Source: Takakia lepidozioides (taxonomy: Eukaryota; Streptophyta; Takakiopsida; Takakiales; Takakiaceae). Taken from it: DNA of 64,000 nucleotides. The stretch's first letter is position 1; each line of letters starts with the position of its first letter. Location: the NCBI GenBank assembly GCA_030704615.1, contig CM060731.1, positions 43,462,001 to 43,526,000 of the forward strand, read 5' to 3'. Under the pieces are notes generated by a model that saw only the letters and a list, made by a program, of their open reading frames with translations, searched no databases and was not told where the DNA came from. Positions 34,901-45,379 of this stretch are shown one piece after another. A program made the position numbers and the translations under genes.

Positions 34901-37900
34901 TCACTAAACCACACTTCCACGTAAGCATGCTATATGAAAGGCTTAGACACAGGAAGATCACAGGCAGGCATTCTGTATCCTAATGATGGTTTTCCATGTC
35001 AGTCCTGCAGCTCCACATGCACCTTGATTGTAATATGATTGTGATTGCAGGAGCAATTGTTACAGGTGGTTCCATTGCACAGCGCCAACTGCTTATTGAT
35101 GGCTTTACGGCTTCAGACAAGACGGTGGCCCCTATGTTCCCATACTATGAGAATACGAGTGAGTGGGATGAATATGGGGAGCTCATTAATCCTGATGAGT
35201 ATGTTGTGAAAGATGCAGAGTTGATGGACTACGTCAACTCTCAGCCGGTCTCTCTCATTTCCTTTCTTGTGTCTGGAGTCGATTTTCATTTTATGGTTCT
35301 CAAGTATTTTCTTGGAGTGTTCAAATGTACTTCAATGTGATAAAGATTACAGTGACTTAGTGCCTGAGGTATCCATCATCAGAGCAGCCAGTTTGATCTG
35401 AACATCTGATCATGATTGTGAAATAGGTGAATCTCTATGATGCATGTGTTGCAGACACAAGTAACCACCGAGGAAGAAAAAGCAGACCCAGAGGCCGAGG
35501 AGATGCTTCTGGCTGAAAAACCTTCAAAAGTTGTCATGATGGAGAGGACAGTAAGTCTCACTTTGATTTCTCTGAAGATTTTACTTCTTTTTTGGTCAGA
35601 TGTTGCTACTTATATCGCATGAAAAGCTGACCAGGTTTGGTGTCAAGTTTATGTTCTATTGTTAGTAGCTGTTTCTAGCATGTGTGAAAGGTGCCGTGGA
35701 GATGGTATTTGGAATGTCCTCACACTCGACAGTCTAGACACCACCTTGGCAGTGAAATGCCCAGTGGAAGCTGCACTGAGAGTAGTCAATGCTTAGCTAA
35801 TCAGCATCCAACAAGAAAAAACATAGTTTTTGGGAAGTTTACCAGGATTCACGTATGAGCTGGAGGACTGCAGGTGCAAGTGAAATGTGCATTGCAATAT
35901 ATGGACTTTGAGGGACGCTCCGATGGCCGCTCCATCAAAAATATACTGGCACACGTGGCTCCTCTTAAACTTGTATGCTCTCTACAGGCAGACTCGAATT
36001 GGTGCTTAGCTTCATTCCTACTTCACTGCAATTGTAGAGCATTCAGTTTTTCTGCTGCGGTGTTTTCCAACTATGTGTTCTTTCTCAGAAGGTTGCAAGG
36101 GTTGCTGAGGATATTTTGGTAACACGAGACCATGCCAACTCATATTATCAGAACCTTAGAGACCATAAATGAAGGAGGATGATGCTCTTAAGTGCAAGTT
36201 TCACCATATTTACAGATGCAGAGAAGAGCATTGCTGTGGCACATTGGGGTGTAAAATAGTGTTCCAACTTGCAAGATTAAGCTCAAATTCAGGTGGTCCG
36301 AGATAAGGATCAGCCTGTTTGTAAGAGTTTACCTGGAGTGACTGTGATATCACTGGTTGGTTTGTTTTAGTTCAAATCCTTGGCGCAAAAGTAATGAAAT
36401 TGCTGGGTGTAGGTGCTCATACATGGGTCAGCAGAGTCCACAGAACATTTGAGGCAGCACTGCATGAAGAACGTATGTCAATTTGTGTACGCACCTCGCA
36501 TTGGCGAGTCAGTCGATGTTACATCCGACCTTAGTGCATACAAGGTAAAACCAGCTCCATGACCCATAGCCACACCTGCTCTGCAGGTAGGGACTAAGAT
36601 ATTGGGCATATTGGGCACTGGGACCAGTTTTAGCTGCAGTGTTTTTCCTCTTACTTATAATTTGGCTAGTGAGACGCAATGTGGCCTATCAGAGCTTCTG
36701 CATATTTGCTATGTGATGCTCTGAAAAACGCTGCATAGTTCAATCTACACATATAAGGGTGTGAACTGGATCTTATCTCTCTCTACATATAGGTTAGACT
36801 GATTTGAAGTAGGTTTTGTCTCTGACTCCTACTGCTCTGTGATCCATGAAATTTATGCAGGTTCGACTTACAGAGCGGCTTATGAGCAATGTGTTATTCA
36901 GAAAGGTAGGTGCACATGCTCTTTGTATACTAGAATTGCAAGTGGGACAGAGACAGGAAGCCACTGATAGCAAAAGCAGGTGTGGGCCATTCGGTTGAAA
37001 GAAAGAATCTTGATTTTCTCTACTGTATGTGGAATTGATCAATCACTGTGTTGGTTACCTGTAGAGGTCACAGTAGAGCTACAAGCTATTTACATTTACA
37101 CTTGCCTATGTCAAGTGTTTCCACTAGAGTCTGAAGTGTGGTTGTTGGGGACAGCTAGGGGATTACGAGCTAGCTTGGGTGGATGGTGAAGTGGGCAGCC
37201 CAGAAGATGAGATTCTACCCCTCCTTCCTCTTTCACAAGTACCCCCTCCACACAAAGCCGTTTTTGTGGGTGACTTGCGGCTTGCTGACTTCAAGCAACT
37301 CTTGGCCACCAAGGGTGTCCAGGTGTGCCTCTTCCACTCTCAGAAGCTTGTCACAATCCACCATTCTGATTTCAGTGAAAATTTGTGGTTGCTCTGTTCG
37401 CATGCATTGAGGATTAGGTTTGGCACTTCCCAGTTTACCTTTTCAAGGATCAGTCCCCTTGTGAATGAACTGTGGGACAGCTCCCTCGCAAAGTCTGATC
37501 ACATCTGGGGGCATTTCACAGGCCGAATTTGCCGGGGGGGTTCTACGATGTGGTGATGCATTTGCTGTTCGGAAGGTGAGAGACACGTAAATCCCAGCAG
37601 CACGTGCTAGCATTTGTCATTACAGATAGGAATGCATGCATGTGCTAACAGGGCAGAAAGATAGACAGTCTCATTGCTCATTCTGTACTGACATTGGGCA
37701 CAATTTCCTTAAGGGAGGCAGTCTTTATGGAATACCTGGAGCCAATTGCAGGGTCTCAGCCCACGTCTATAAAACTCAGCATTGCAAACAGCCAGCAGAC
37801 AATCCCATCAGATAGGATTGGAAGTGAGTGAATCACCTATCTCCTAGCATTGAAATCATGTTGATTCAAGCACTTCCTTCTCTAGGCCTTAGCTTGCTAT

Positions 37901-39143
37901 GGTCAGAGAGACAATGTACTCATAAGACGTAGTTTGCCATAGCCTTGTGGTCCTAGACCCTGCACCCAGTTTGGGCGAAACAAAAGGGAACAGACACTGC
38001 CTTTCTGAGGGGCTCACTCCAGTAGTTGGACTTACCTTGATATAAAACCCTTCACATAAGCATCAATCTGCTGTATGTGATCTGCCCAGCAGTTAGACTC
38101 CAAGGGGACTAGGGCTTTAGGCTCACCCTCGAGATTTTGAAAGTTGGTGAACAAGAGGTGGAAGAACTATGTTCTTGATGGTCCTGAAGAGGGTTGCTCT
38201 CTGGTGAGAATTCCCCAGACAGCGTATCCGAAAAAACAGATATTGTCTTCAGGCTATACCCGCACACAGTCTCCCTTTCCTCTCTGCATCTGTTTATTGT
38301 TCAAAGGTAGACAGCGGCCCTGCGTTTAAATTTCAGTCTAGCGCTGAGGATAGGTAGGCCCCTCAGATCATCCTTCAGGTCCTCAAATGAGTAAACATAC
38401 ATCCACCACATAAAATGCGTTGACAGGCCAACCAAAGCCCTACACAGGAATGGTAGCAAACAAACTAACCTACCTCTCTCTCCCTCTCTCCTATCAATGC
38501 TAATCAATCTCTAGAATCCATGTCAGGTTGCGGTGCTCAAAGAAAGCATGTCGGTGTGTTCTAGAACAGCTAATGTGGCTGTTCAGGGAGAGATTGGCAT
38601 ATCTCCCTTAAGCTCTCGACGTGATGTTCACGGTCAAATGGTGGGGTCAGTTGAATCACATGTCTACTACCAGATACCCTAAGATAATCGACCCTATTTC
38701 CGGAAGCAAGATCGTCCTGTTAAACAGGCTAAGTCTTTGTGGAAAAGGGTGGAAGAGACTTTCAAGTATCTGAATGTTAATCCAGGAGAATTGACCCTAC
38801 TGGATGAAGCTGACCAGGTCCAAAACCATCTCTGATGCCCAAAGACTGTCCCTAAACCCTACACTCAACAAAGTTAGGCATAAAACTTCCCTGAACTTGT
38901 TTCCAGTCTGTGACATGGGTTTTGAGGCCATTCAGAGATCTTCGCCACTTTCCCCAATAAGACAGAGGTGATTGAGATGGAGGTTCAGTCCACCATGTGT
39001 CTTTTACACGATGTGGGGCACTAATGGGCTTGAAACTGATGTGGCAGCAGAGTGGAAGTCAACAATTGGTGATTGAGGGCCCATTGTCAGAAGAATACTA
39101 CAAATTACGGGAGTTGTTGTATTCGCAATTTTATATGCTTTAG
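25293..39143 (+). CDS. CPSF100: Cleavage and polyadenylation specificity factor subunit 2 (CPSF100), 18 exons
   Basis: Exons: 25293-25441, 26116-26284, 27074-27170, 28010-28136, 28371-28486, 32046-32140, 33004-33155, 33376-33433, 34136-34243, 34399-34657, 35051-35247, 35455-35550, 35874-35972, 36413-36544, 36861-36905, 37155-37322, 37522-37575, 39048-39143. All introns are GT-AG and the 2217 coding bases stay in frame to a TAG, giving 738 residues; plant homologues are about 739. CPSF100 pairs with the nuclease CPSF73 in the nuclear complex that cuts pre-mRNA at poly(A) sites. The N-terminal metallo-beta-lactamase fold has YPDTLH (residues 62-67) where active enzymes have HxHxDH, so it is non-catalytic as expected. 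The beta-CASP region ([32 protein letters not shown]) and the C-terminal part ([31 protein letters not shown]) follow. The last acceptor (39047) is the least certain junction. Introns are loaded with LINE copies but all exons look intact. Confidence 0.93.
26440..26950 (+). mobile_element. LINE 3' fragment in CPSF100 intron 2
   Basis: Diverged plus-strand copy of the 3' end of the LINE family described at 29403-31920: [18 protein letters not shown] zinc-finger coding sequence, then the terminal GGCCACAAGGGCTTCTGTAA...CTTATGAGTACA. Frames are broken and the 5' part is absent. Confidence 0.75.
27223..27260. repeat. (TC)n microsatellite
   Basis: TC dinucleotides in intron 3, immediately next to a LINE insertion whose target duplication includes the repeat edge. 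Confidence 0.9.
27270..27539 (+). mobile_element. 5'-truncated LINE insertion with 17-bp target duplication
   Basis: A 270-bp plus-strand LINE 3' end running from ACCAACTTTGAAAGTCTCG to ...TATGAGTACAA. It is flanked by the identical 17-mer TCTCTCTGGTGTAGTTT at 27253-27269 and 27540-27556. This is target-primed insertion at the edge of the TC repeat in CPSF100 intron 3. Confidence 0.88.
28750..29309 (-). mobile_element. 5'-truncated LINE copy in CPSF100 intron 5
   Basis: Minus-strand copy encoding the LINE C-terminal part, including a [20 protein letters not shown] zinc-finger motif, with stops and frame changes. Its 3' end (ATGTACTCTTAAGACG when read on the plus strand) abuts TTAGAGA. Confidence 0.8.
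29322..29357 (-). mobile_element. 36-bp LINE 3'-end insertion with 13-bp target duplication
   Basis: Only the last 36 bases or so of the LINE are present. They are flanked by GGACACGAGAGAG on the left (29309-29321) and the same 13-mer on the right (29358-29370), apart from a two-base ambiguity at the junction. The result is an extremely short target-primed insertion. Confidence 0.75.
29363..29402. repeat. (GA)n microsatellite
   Basis: GA tract at the 3' boundary of the long LINE copy. A matching GA tract (31921-31952) sits at its 5' boundary. Confidence 0.9.
29410..30408 (-). pseudogene. LINE C-terminal region with CCHC-type finger
   Basis: A 332-codon frame beginning [17 protein letters not shown], the post-RT segment of non-LTR elements. 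Later it has [20 protein letters not shown], the C-x-C-x2-C...H...C finger commonly found at the C terminus of LINE ORF2 proteins and thought to bind nucleic acid. It ends LLATANNVL-like ([10 protein letters not shown]) just before the element terminus. It joins the RT frame only by a frameshift at about 30410-30550. Confidence 0.8.
30548..31920 (-). pseudogene. LINE reverse transcriptase
   Basis: Carries the RT blocks in order: [76 protein letters not shown] and the catalytic [12 protein letters not shown]. The YADD-type box is intact. The frame is open for about 457 codons of element sequence but enters directly from the GA repeat (Ser-Leu codons), so its N terminus and the endonuclease have been lost. 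It would copy the element RNA at a nicked target site. This copy cannot be autonomous. Confidence 0.88.
37905..38385 (-). mobile_element. LINE 3' fragment in CPSF100 intron 17
   Basis: Minus-strand diverged copy whose 3' end (ATGTACTCATAAGACG when read on the plus strand) sits beside CAGAGAGACA. It covers the C-terminal finger region, with many stops. Confidence 0.75.
38525..38950 (+). mobile_element. LINE internal fragment in CPSF100 intron 17, opposite strand
   Basis: Plus-strand copy of the post-RT segment: [20 protein letters not shown], then LSSRRD and [11 protein letters not shown], with frame changes. It lies head to head with the minus-strand fragment on its left. Neither reaches the other's sequence segment. 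Confidence 0.75.
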
Positions 39144-40560
39144 CAGGTTGTTGAAAGTTTCTTTCCTTGGGGGAGTTCATTCATATCGAGACTGGATTGT
39201 AATCATTTAGCATAGTTCAGTCAAGTCTTAACACTGTAGGGTGGTCTCTAAACCGTAAGGGGGGCAGTTGTGAGGTTTACTATTTTACTCCTCTGAGTAG
39301 TATTGTCAGTGAGATGAAAAAGACACTTTTCTCTCTTGCGCCTTTCAAAGGCTGTATGTAAATTTTCCTAGTGAAGTTTTATTCTTGCTTCCTTCCATCA
39401 GCCAGCTTATTTGATGATTTTTTGAAGGTCTTGGAAGTTAAAGAAGAGGCACTCTGGCACCACCTATCTATGGATGGAGGGTTATTGGAAGATGTCTCAG
39501 AGTGGGCTTCTGGAACAACTACATAGTATATGCAAATATCCCCGGAGGAGCACAAAGGGGCAGATGGAGGTGTTATCTTATCATACAACGGTTGAACTTG
39601 AGAATGGTCGTGCATCTGCTTCACTTGTTTTTATTCACTTGACATTGTTTCGAAAATTGGAACTCAATGTAGGGGGATCTTAATGACAGGAAAGAAAGTA
39701 GAAGTAGCTATTTTTTGGTAGGAAATTCACATGACGCACACATTTCATATATTTCACATGATATGTACAGCACTTTGGAATACAAGGTATTTGCAATGTT
39801 TCCTTTATGTAAGCAGTGATAGTGGACAACCTAAAAAAGTACTTGCAACCTGTCTCCTTTTCATAATCGGCTTGTTGTCCATAGCTATATTGACCTCAAC
39901 TTCTAGAACCTCTCTATAGCCCTATTTCTACAACCCTGCATGATCTCTCTACAGGCTTCTACTAAAAATTATCCCTGCATCCCTGTCTCCTCCACTTTTA
40001 GGTTGCTGAATGCCACCGTTGGCGGACCTTTTTTTTTCCTGCTCATGTTGGGGTGCATATTTTTCTATTAGTATCCTTTTTATTATTAGGTCCTTGTTTG
40101 CAATAAGATAAGATCAGATTGTCCTATATTCTTAATGAGTTTTGGAAAGAAATAAACATCCTCCATAAAGCCACAAAGATGAAGACACCGCTTGATACCA
40201 TTTCTCATCTACCCATCTCCTAACATTGTGAGAAACCCCAATGTAAGTATTCTAGGATACCTAGAGCCAAATCTTTTCGAAGGGAAGGGTCTCACCTTTC
40301 CCTATACACAACTGAAGTACTCATGCTAATATGCATCCCAACATGAACAGGAAAAAACGTTTCCAAAGGGTAAACGACATTTAGGATCCTATCTCAAAGT
40401 GGAGGAGCAAAGTACGGGGGTTCTGAGCTTGCATGTGGCCCCACATGGCCATGGTATGTAATCACCACTTCTACATGCATGCAATCGCCATGTAGGACCT
40501 GTATGAACATGAAGCTTCCATATGCATGGATAATTTTTGGTAGCAGAGTAGGAATGGAAA
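39144..40560. other. 3' flank of CPSF100, no further gene
   Basis: Probably holds the 3' UTR. I see no clear AATAAA in the first 300 bp and no supported coding region. Confidence 0.35.
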
Positions 40561-40683
40561 TGTTATATATATATATATATGAGACCCCAGCCGCAGCTAG
40601 CTAGCGTAAATAAGAGCCTCTTCCCCTTGGTACTGTCCCCATTTAGGGATGGGCTCTATGTAATCCGTAACCAGTTACGTAGC

Positions 40684-41080
40684 AGCTCATGTGAGCACAC
40701 AGGTCAACTAAATATGGCCAACCTAATTTCTAGCTAATCCACGTTGTAGTCGGCACATACTACAAGGATTCCAAATGTGTGATAATGCAAGAGATCCGGC
40801 AAAACTACCCTTAGGTGTTCAAGTTCAAGAATGTATGTTGGAAAATGATGTTGAGCTCATGTGAGCGTGCCCCTGACCAAGAAAGCATGCATGAGGTACA
40901 AACTCTACCTTAAACAATATTGCAAGTCAACTGAACAATTCCAACCTAGAGATCATCCACGTTGTAGTCGGCACGGACTACATGATGTTATAATGCGACA
41001 GATCCGGCAAAACAAGCATATCGTGTTGAAACGTTAATAAAGACTGTTAGAAAATAACGTTCAGCTAATTTGAGCATGCA
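40684..41080. repeat. About 219-bp tandem duplication, diverged
   Basis: ATCCACGTTGTAGTCGGCAC occurs near 40737 and again about 219 bp later, each followed by ACTACA and GATCCGGCAAAAC. The unit starts with AGCTCATGTGAGC-like sequence at about 40685, 40855 and 41065. Non-coding. An (AT)n tract lies at 40563-40580. Confidence 0.75.
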
Positions 41081-41089
41081 TGAGGTTCA

Positions 41090-42150
41090 AAGTTTACGCT
41101 GACCGCTTTCAATCTTCTTGCTAAGGATTATAGATGTAAGTGATGTGATAGCTGTGAAGTGCATGGTACTTAGGAGGGGGGTAGTGTATTTTAAAGGTAG
41201 CTTAAGGTTTTCTCTTAGAACATGGCCGTTGTGGCAATGTGGCAATGTGTTCCCTCTCTTACACCAGCTGTGATGGTTGTTAGAGGAGCATTGTGCCATC
41301 CAATGTCCATGTTGGCAAAGAGCCAAAATGAGTGGTTCATATTTTTCACGCTTATACATAATCGATTGGTCTGAGTATCTATCATGGAAAAGTAAATTCT
41401 ATTATATGAATAATGAGGACTGGAGCAAACGAGTTGGTACTAACGATGAGATGGAAAGTCCTTGGACAAGTAGAATACCAAGGCATAGTCTTGCTAGAGA
41501 GTGGCATGGATTGGTAATGCAAGTGCATGGTAGTAGCCAATGGAGTATCGTGTCGTCCGGCGGTCTACTTTGAAACGTACCCGCGTTCATAAGGTTGAAC
41601 CATTTAGATTTAGGGTGTGACAGGAGAAGCTTCCGAAACTGCCAGACGCCTTGGCTATGTCGAGTAACGTGAAGTCCATGAATAATGGGCTGCTTATTCA
41701 ATGGAGGAGAAGCCGTGTGTCTACTTGAGGAGGTTGTAGATCTAACTGAACGGAGAGGGGTCAAAGGGCTGAGTCCCAATAAAGAGAGAAGTTGATGCTG
41801 GAGTATTTGTAAGCACATACTTTGTTTTTTTAAAGGAGAATGAAGTGAAAAAGAAGCACTTGGTCGCTGCAACTTTTTGTAAATACGAACAGCTTTTATT
41901 TATTTTGACTGATGTTTTTGAGTGGGATCTCTTGTTCTCTTAGTAGTATTATGATAACTCAGGAGAAAGAGCACTGAGCTGAGGGAAATAACCATCCTGG
42001 TGATCTTGAATTTAAAACCGGCAATTTGCTGTATTATAATAAATAGATCAAAAGTGCCAAGTGTTCTCATGGAGCAGAGATTTTGTCTGGAATTACGATC
42101 TGGCTCAGTTTATTCTACCTACTGGATTTGCAATGGGGTTTTCTTTGGTC
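41090..42150. other. Intergenic, no supported gene
   Basis: A few open frames on both strands without recognisable domains. Composition is unremarkable. Confidence 0.35.
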
Positions 42151-42556
42151 TCAACCAGTGTTGGACTAGTATACCGATAAGAAAATGGTATCAATACTGG
42201 TATGCATACTGGTATGAAGTACCATATAAGTCTGGTATCACCTCAGGCCACTACCTAGCATATACCCGTATTGGCATGGTATCTGCTTCCTAATATTGTG
42301 GACGATACCCTATCAGTCTGGTAGGTGGTTGAAAATTTGGTACTTAATACCAGTACCAGATCCATTTTTGTGAGGAAAACCTAGGTATCAATACTTTGAG
42401 GAACTTGAGGAATGCTTTGAGGAATAAAATCGATGAGAAACATGCTTGTACACGTTTATATGAGAAGTGGGCCTTCCAGTATTTAACATATCATGAGTTT
42501 TTTTTTTATATACCAGACCAGTATTGATAATACCCTGTTATCGATTTCTAAAAACT

Positions 42557-42848
42557 TGTTGTTAGTACATTGTGGTAGTAGATTCAATGTTAACACGGGC
42601 CATATTAATGCCACGTAGATACATTGCTTGTGGATATACAGATGCCACGTAGGTTTTCTTTCAAGTTTCCCGCCTATGGACCTCCAGGTTACTTACCCGC
42701 GTTGTTCTTTTCTGGTGTACTCTTTCTTGCTGATTGTTTTCTGCTATATCTACTTTGGAAGCTGTATAGCATATGTATACACTATAAAAAATAAGCACTC
42801 TTTCATCATAGTGTATTTGGTCTTCTTTTGGCTATGGCATTTACAACA
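42557..42848 (+). repeat. copia 5' LTR
   Basis: 292 bp, TG...CA ends. It carries a TATACACTATAAAAAATAAG-like TATA/poly(A) region near its right end. Confidence 0.93.
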
Positions 42849-42862
42849 GGTTATGGGCCCAC
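42849..42862 (+). promoter_or_regulatory. Primer-binding site complementary to the anticodon arm of initiator tRNA-Met
   Basis: GGTTATGGGCCCAC directly abuts the 5' LTR. Its complement, GTGGGCCCATAACC, is what I recall for plant initiator tRNA-Met positions 27-40 (anticodon stem and loop with CAT). The common plant site TGGTATCAGAGC is absent here. Priming from a cleaved half-tRNA is known for Drosophila copia. Confidence 0.75.
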
Positions 42863-43104
42863 GGGTTGACACAAAAGCTGTACCGTAGGAACTTGTTTGT
42901 CTGATTCTAGTAAAGCCATTCTTAGACTGATTAGCAAGAAAGTGTCAGATGCTTAACAAGAAGTTAAGCTGTAGTTGTCAGATGCTTAACATGAAGTTAA
43001 GCTATAGTTGTTCAATTTTAGTTAGAATTGAGATAGTTTTTCAAGCATAGGTTGATAACTAACTCAATATCTAGATTGGAAGAGATTGTACATCTGTTGC
43101 AAAG

Positions 43105-43905
43105 ATGAGTTCTAAAGAGGACGCAGGCAAAGCGTTTGAGACAGTTGACAAGTTTGTCGGTGAGAACTTCCATTTGTGGAAATTCCACATGAAATTTGTA
43201 TTAGAATCAAGAGATTAATTCACCATTGTTTCTGGTGAAGAGAAGTTGAGTGATACTGCTACTGAAGCGGAGAAGACTGATTGGAAAAGACGTGACATGA
43301 AGGCAATAGTGACAATTTTGCATTCCATCGATCGATCTTATATGAATCAATTGATCAACTGCACCACTTCTGCAGAGATGTGGGAGATGATGAACACGAT
43401 CCATCAGCAGACTGTAGAAGAGAGTATTATGCATTTGCAGGAAAAGTTTTTTAACTGTCGAATGCAAGAAGGAGATTCAGTGTCTTCTTACTACAGTCAG
43501 GTTTCCTCGCTTGGCAAGAAACTAAACGATCTTGGAGAAACGATCAGTCAAAGACAGCTCTTGACTAATCGCTTTCTTCCTCATTCTCCTTCAAGATCTT
43601 CAAGCTAGCCTCTCTCTTAAGCAATCTAGCATGAAAACCATTCAGCGTCTGCTCACTTGTAGGCACACTGTCCCACGCCAAGAGTAATGGTTCATAACTC
43701 TATGGAAGCCCGCATTTGATCTAGGCTTTTTATACAGGGAATGATGATAAGAAGAAGAACAAGAAGCTGTTTACATCTGAAAAAAAAAAAACAATTGAAG
43801 AGAAAAAGAAGGTAACACAGTGCTTCAAGTGTGGAAAATATGGGCATTGGGCTAAAGAGTGCAGCTCTAGTTCTTCGAAGACTGATAGGGAGGTATCCAC
43901 GAGTT
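43105..43905 (+). pseudogene. copia gag with zinc knuckle
   Basis: Starts MSSKEDAGKAFETV and shows the gag order of copia elements: NFHLWKFHMKFVL, EMWEMMNTIHQQ, LQEKFFNCRMQEGDSV. One TAA (43216-43218) interrupts it. A second break at about 43605 and a poly(A) stretch precede the knuckle CFKCGKYGHWAKEC (43821-43862), an intact CCHC box. It would package element RNA. Confidence 0.85.
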
Positions 43906-43907
43906 AG

Positions 43908-45370
43908 GTGAACGTGACCGAGATAGATGTTTTTGTTACAATTGCAGAGATTCTAGAGCATCCAGTGTTTGAGAGTCAAGATTTGGGAGAACCAGGTGCT
44001 GAGAAAAAACCAACTTTAACTACTGAGGAGACTGAAAGTGAGGCAAATTATGTTTATCTTACAAGTCACGATGAGGCTTGGTTTGTTGATACTAGAGCAT
44101 CCCAGCACATGACGGATAAGAGATGTTGGTTTAAGTCCTACCGCGTAGTTCAACCTGGAAGCTGGAGCGTCAGAGTAGCAAATGATAACCTAGTCTGGGT
44201 GGCAGGAGTAGGGGACATAGAGATTGTGTCTCTCTTTAATGGTACCTGGCAGAAATACATCATTAAAAACGTTCTTCATGTTCCTGAACTAAGAAAGAAT
44301 CTACTATCAGTTGGTCAGATAACCGACAGAGGAATTGTAGCTGTGTACCACAAGAGCACTTGCTCTATGTTTTCTCCTACCAGAAGATTAGTCATGACAG
44401 GAGTTAAAGATGGTCAGTTGTGGCGCATGCAGTTCAAAGTAGTTCTCCCTACACAGATAACAAATCTAGTAGTTCTAGAGGACGAACGCGATGAACTTGT
44501 GAAAAAGAGAAAAACGCCAGGACCTCCTGCTGAGAGTCTTAGTGTATGGCATGCTAGGCTTGGGCATGTTCACTATGACATGGTGAGAAAGATGAATCTC
44601 GAAAATTTGGTCACAGGCTTGCGTCTCAATAGACAAACATAGAGAAAGTTTTTTGTGAGAGTTGTGCTAGAGGTAAGAGTTGTAGAACACCATTTCCCGT
44701 GAAAGAATAGAGAGAAAAAGGACCATTGCCTGGTGAATTTTATCATGCAGACGTTTGTGGTCCAATGAGCACTACATCTCAAGGAGGAGCTCGTTACTTT
44801 GTATCTTTTAAAGATGATTGCAGTAGTTACAGGTTGTTGTACTGCATCAAGAAAAAATCTGACGTTATGGAATGTTTCAAGAAGATGCAGCAAGAGTCCT
44901 TCAGGTCGACTGGGAATCGAGTCATCAAATTACAGAGTGACAGAGGTGGAGAATTCATAAGCAAAGCTTTTAAGGAGTATCTTGAGACTGAGGGAATTCG
45001 TCAAGAACTCACCACACCCTATTCTCCAGAGTAGAATGGGGTGGCAGAAAGGGACAATCGTACCCTTATGGAAAGTGTGCGCTGCATGCTTCTGGAGAAA
45101 GATATTCCTCTTTGTTTTTGGGGGGAATGTGTATAGACAGCGGCATACCTAATGAATCGTGTTGGAACTAGAACACTGAATGAGATGATACCACTACAGG
45201 CATGGTGTAACAAGAAGCCTGATGTCATACATCTCAAAGTGTTTGGTTGCGATGCATTTGTTCACGTGCCTAAACAGCTTAGAGAGAAGCTTGATCCAAA
45301 GAGCACCAAGTGCATTTTTCTTGGATATTGCACTGAAAGCAAGGGTTATAGACTGTGGGATCCAATTAAA
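43908..45370 (+). pseudogene. copia protease and integrase
   Basis: Protease motif AWFVDTRASQHMT (family DTGAS): the Gly next to the catalytic Asp is Arg. The GAG-pre-integrase segment SVWHARLGHVHYDMV leads into a frameshift at about 44635 and the zinc ligands FCESCARGK. The integrase core has DVCGPM, a DDCSSYR segment, LQSDRGGEF (catalytic Asp) and, after an in-frame TAG (45032-45034), NGVAERDN with the catalytic Glu. Further TAGs occur at 44708, 45134 and 45371. No intact product is possible. Confidence 0.88.
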
Positions 45371-45379
45371 TAGAGAATT

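Noticed and set aside
43105-45373. TAG read as glutamine (genetic code change)
   Set aside because: CPSF100 and both phytocyanin-like genes use TAG as the final stop; mutation of a silenced element is simpler.
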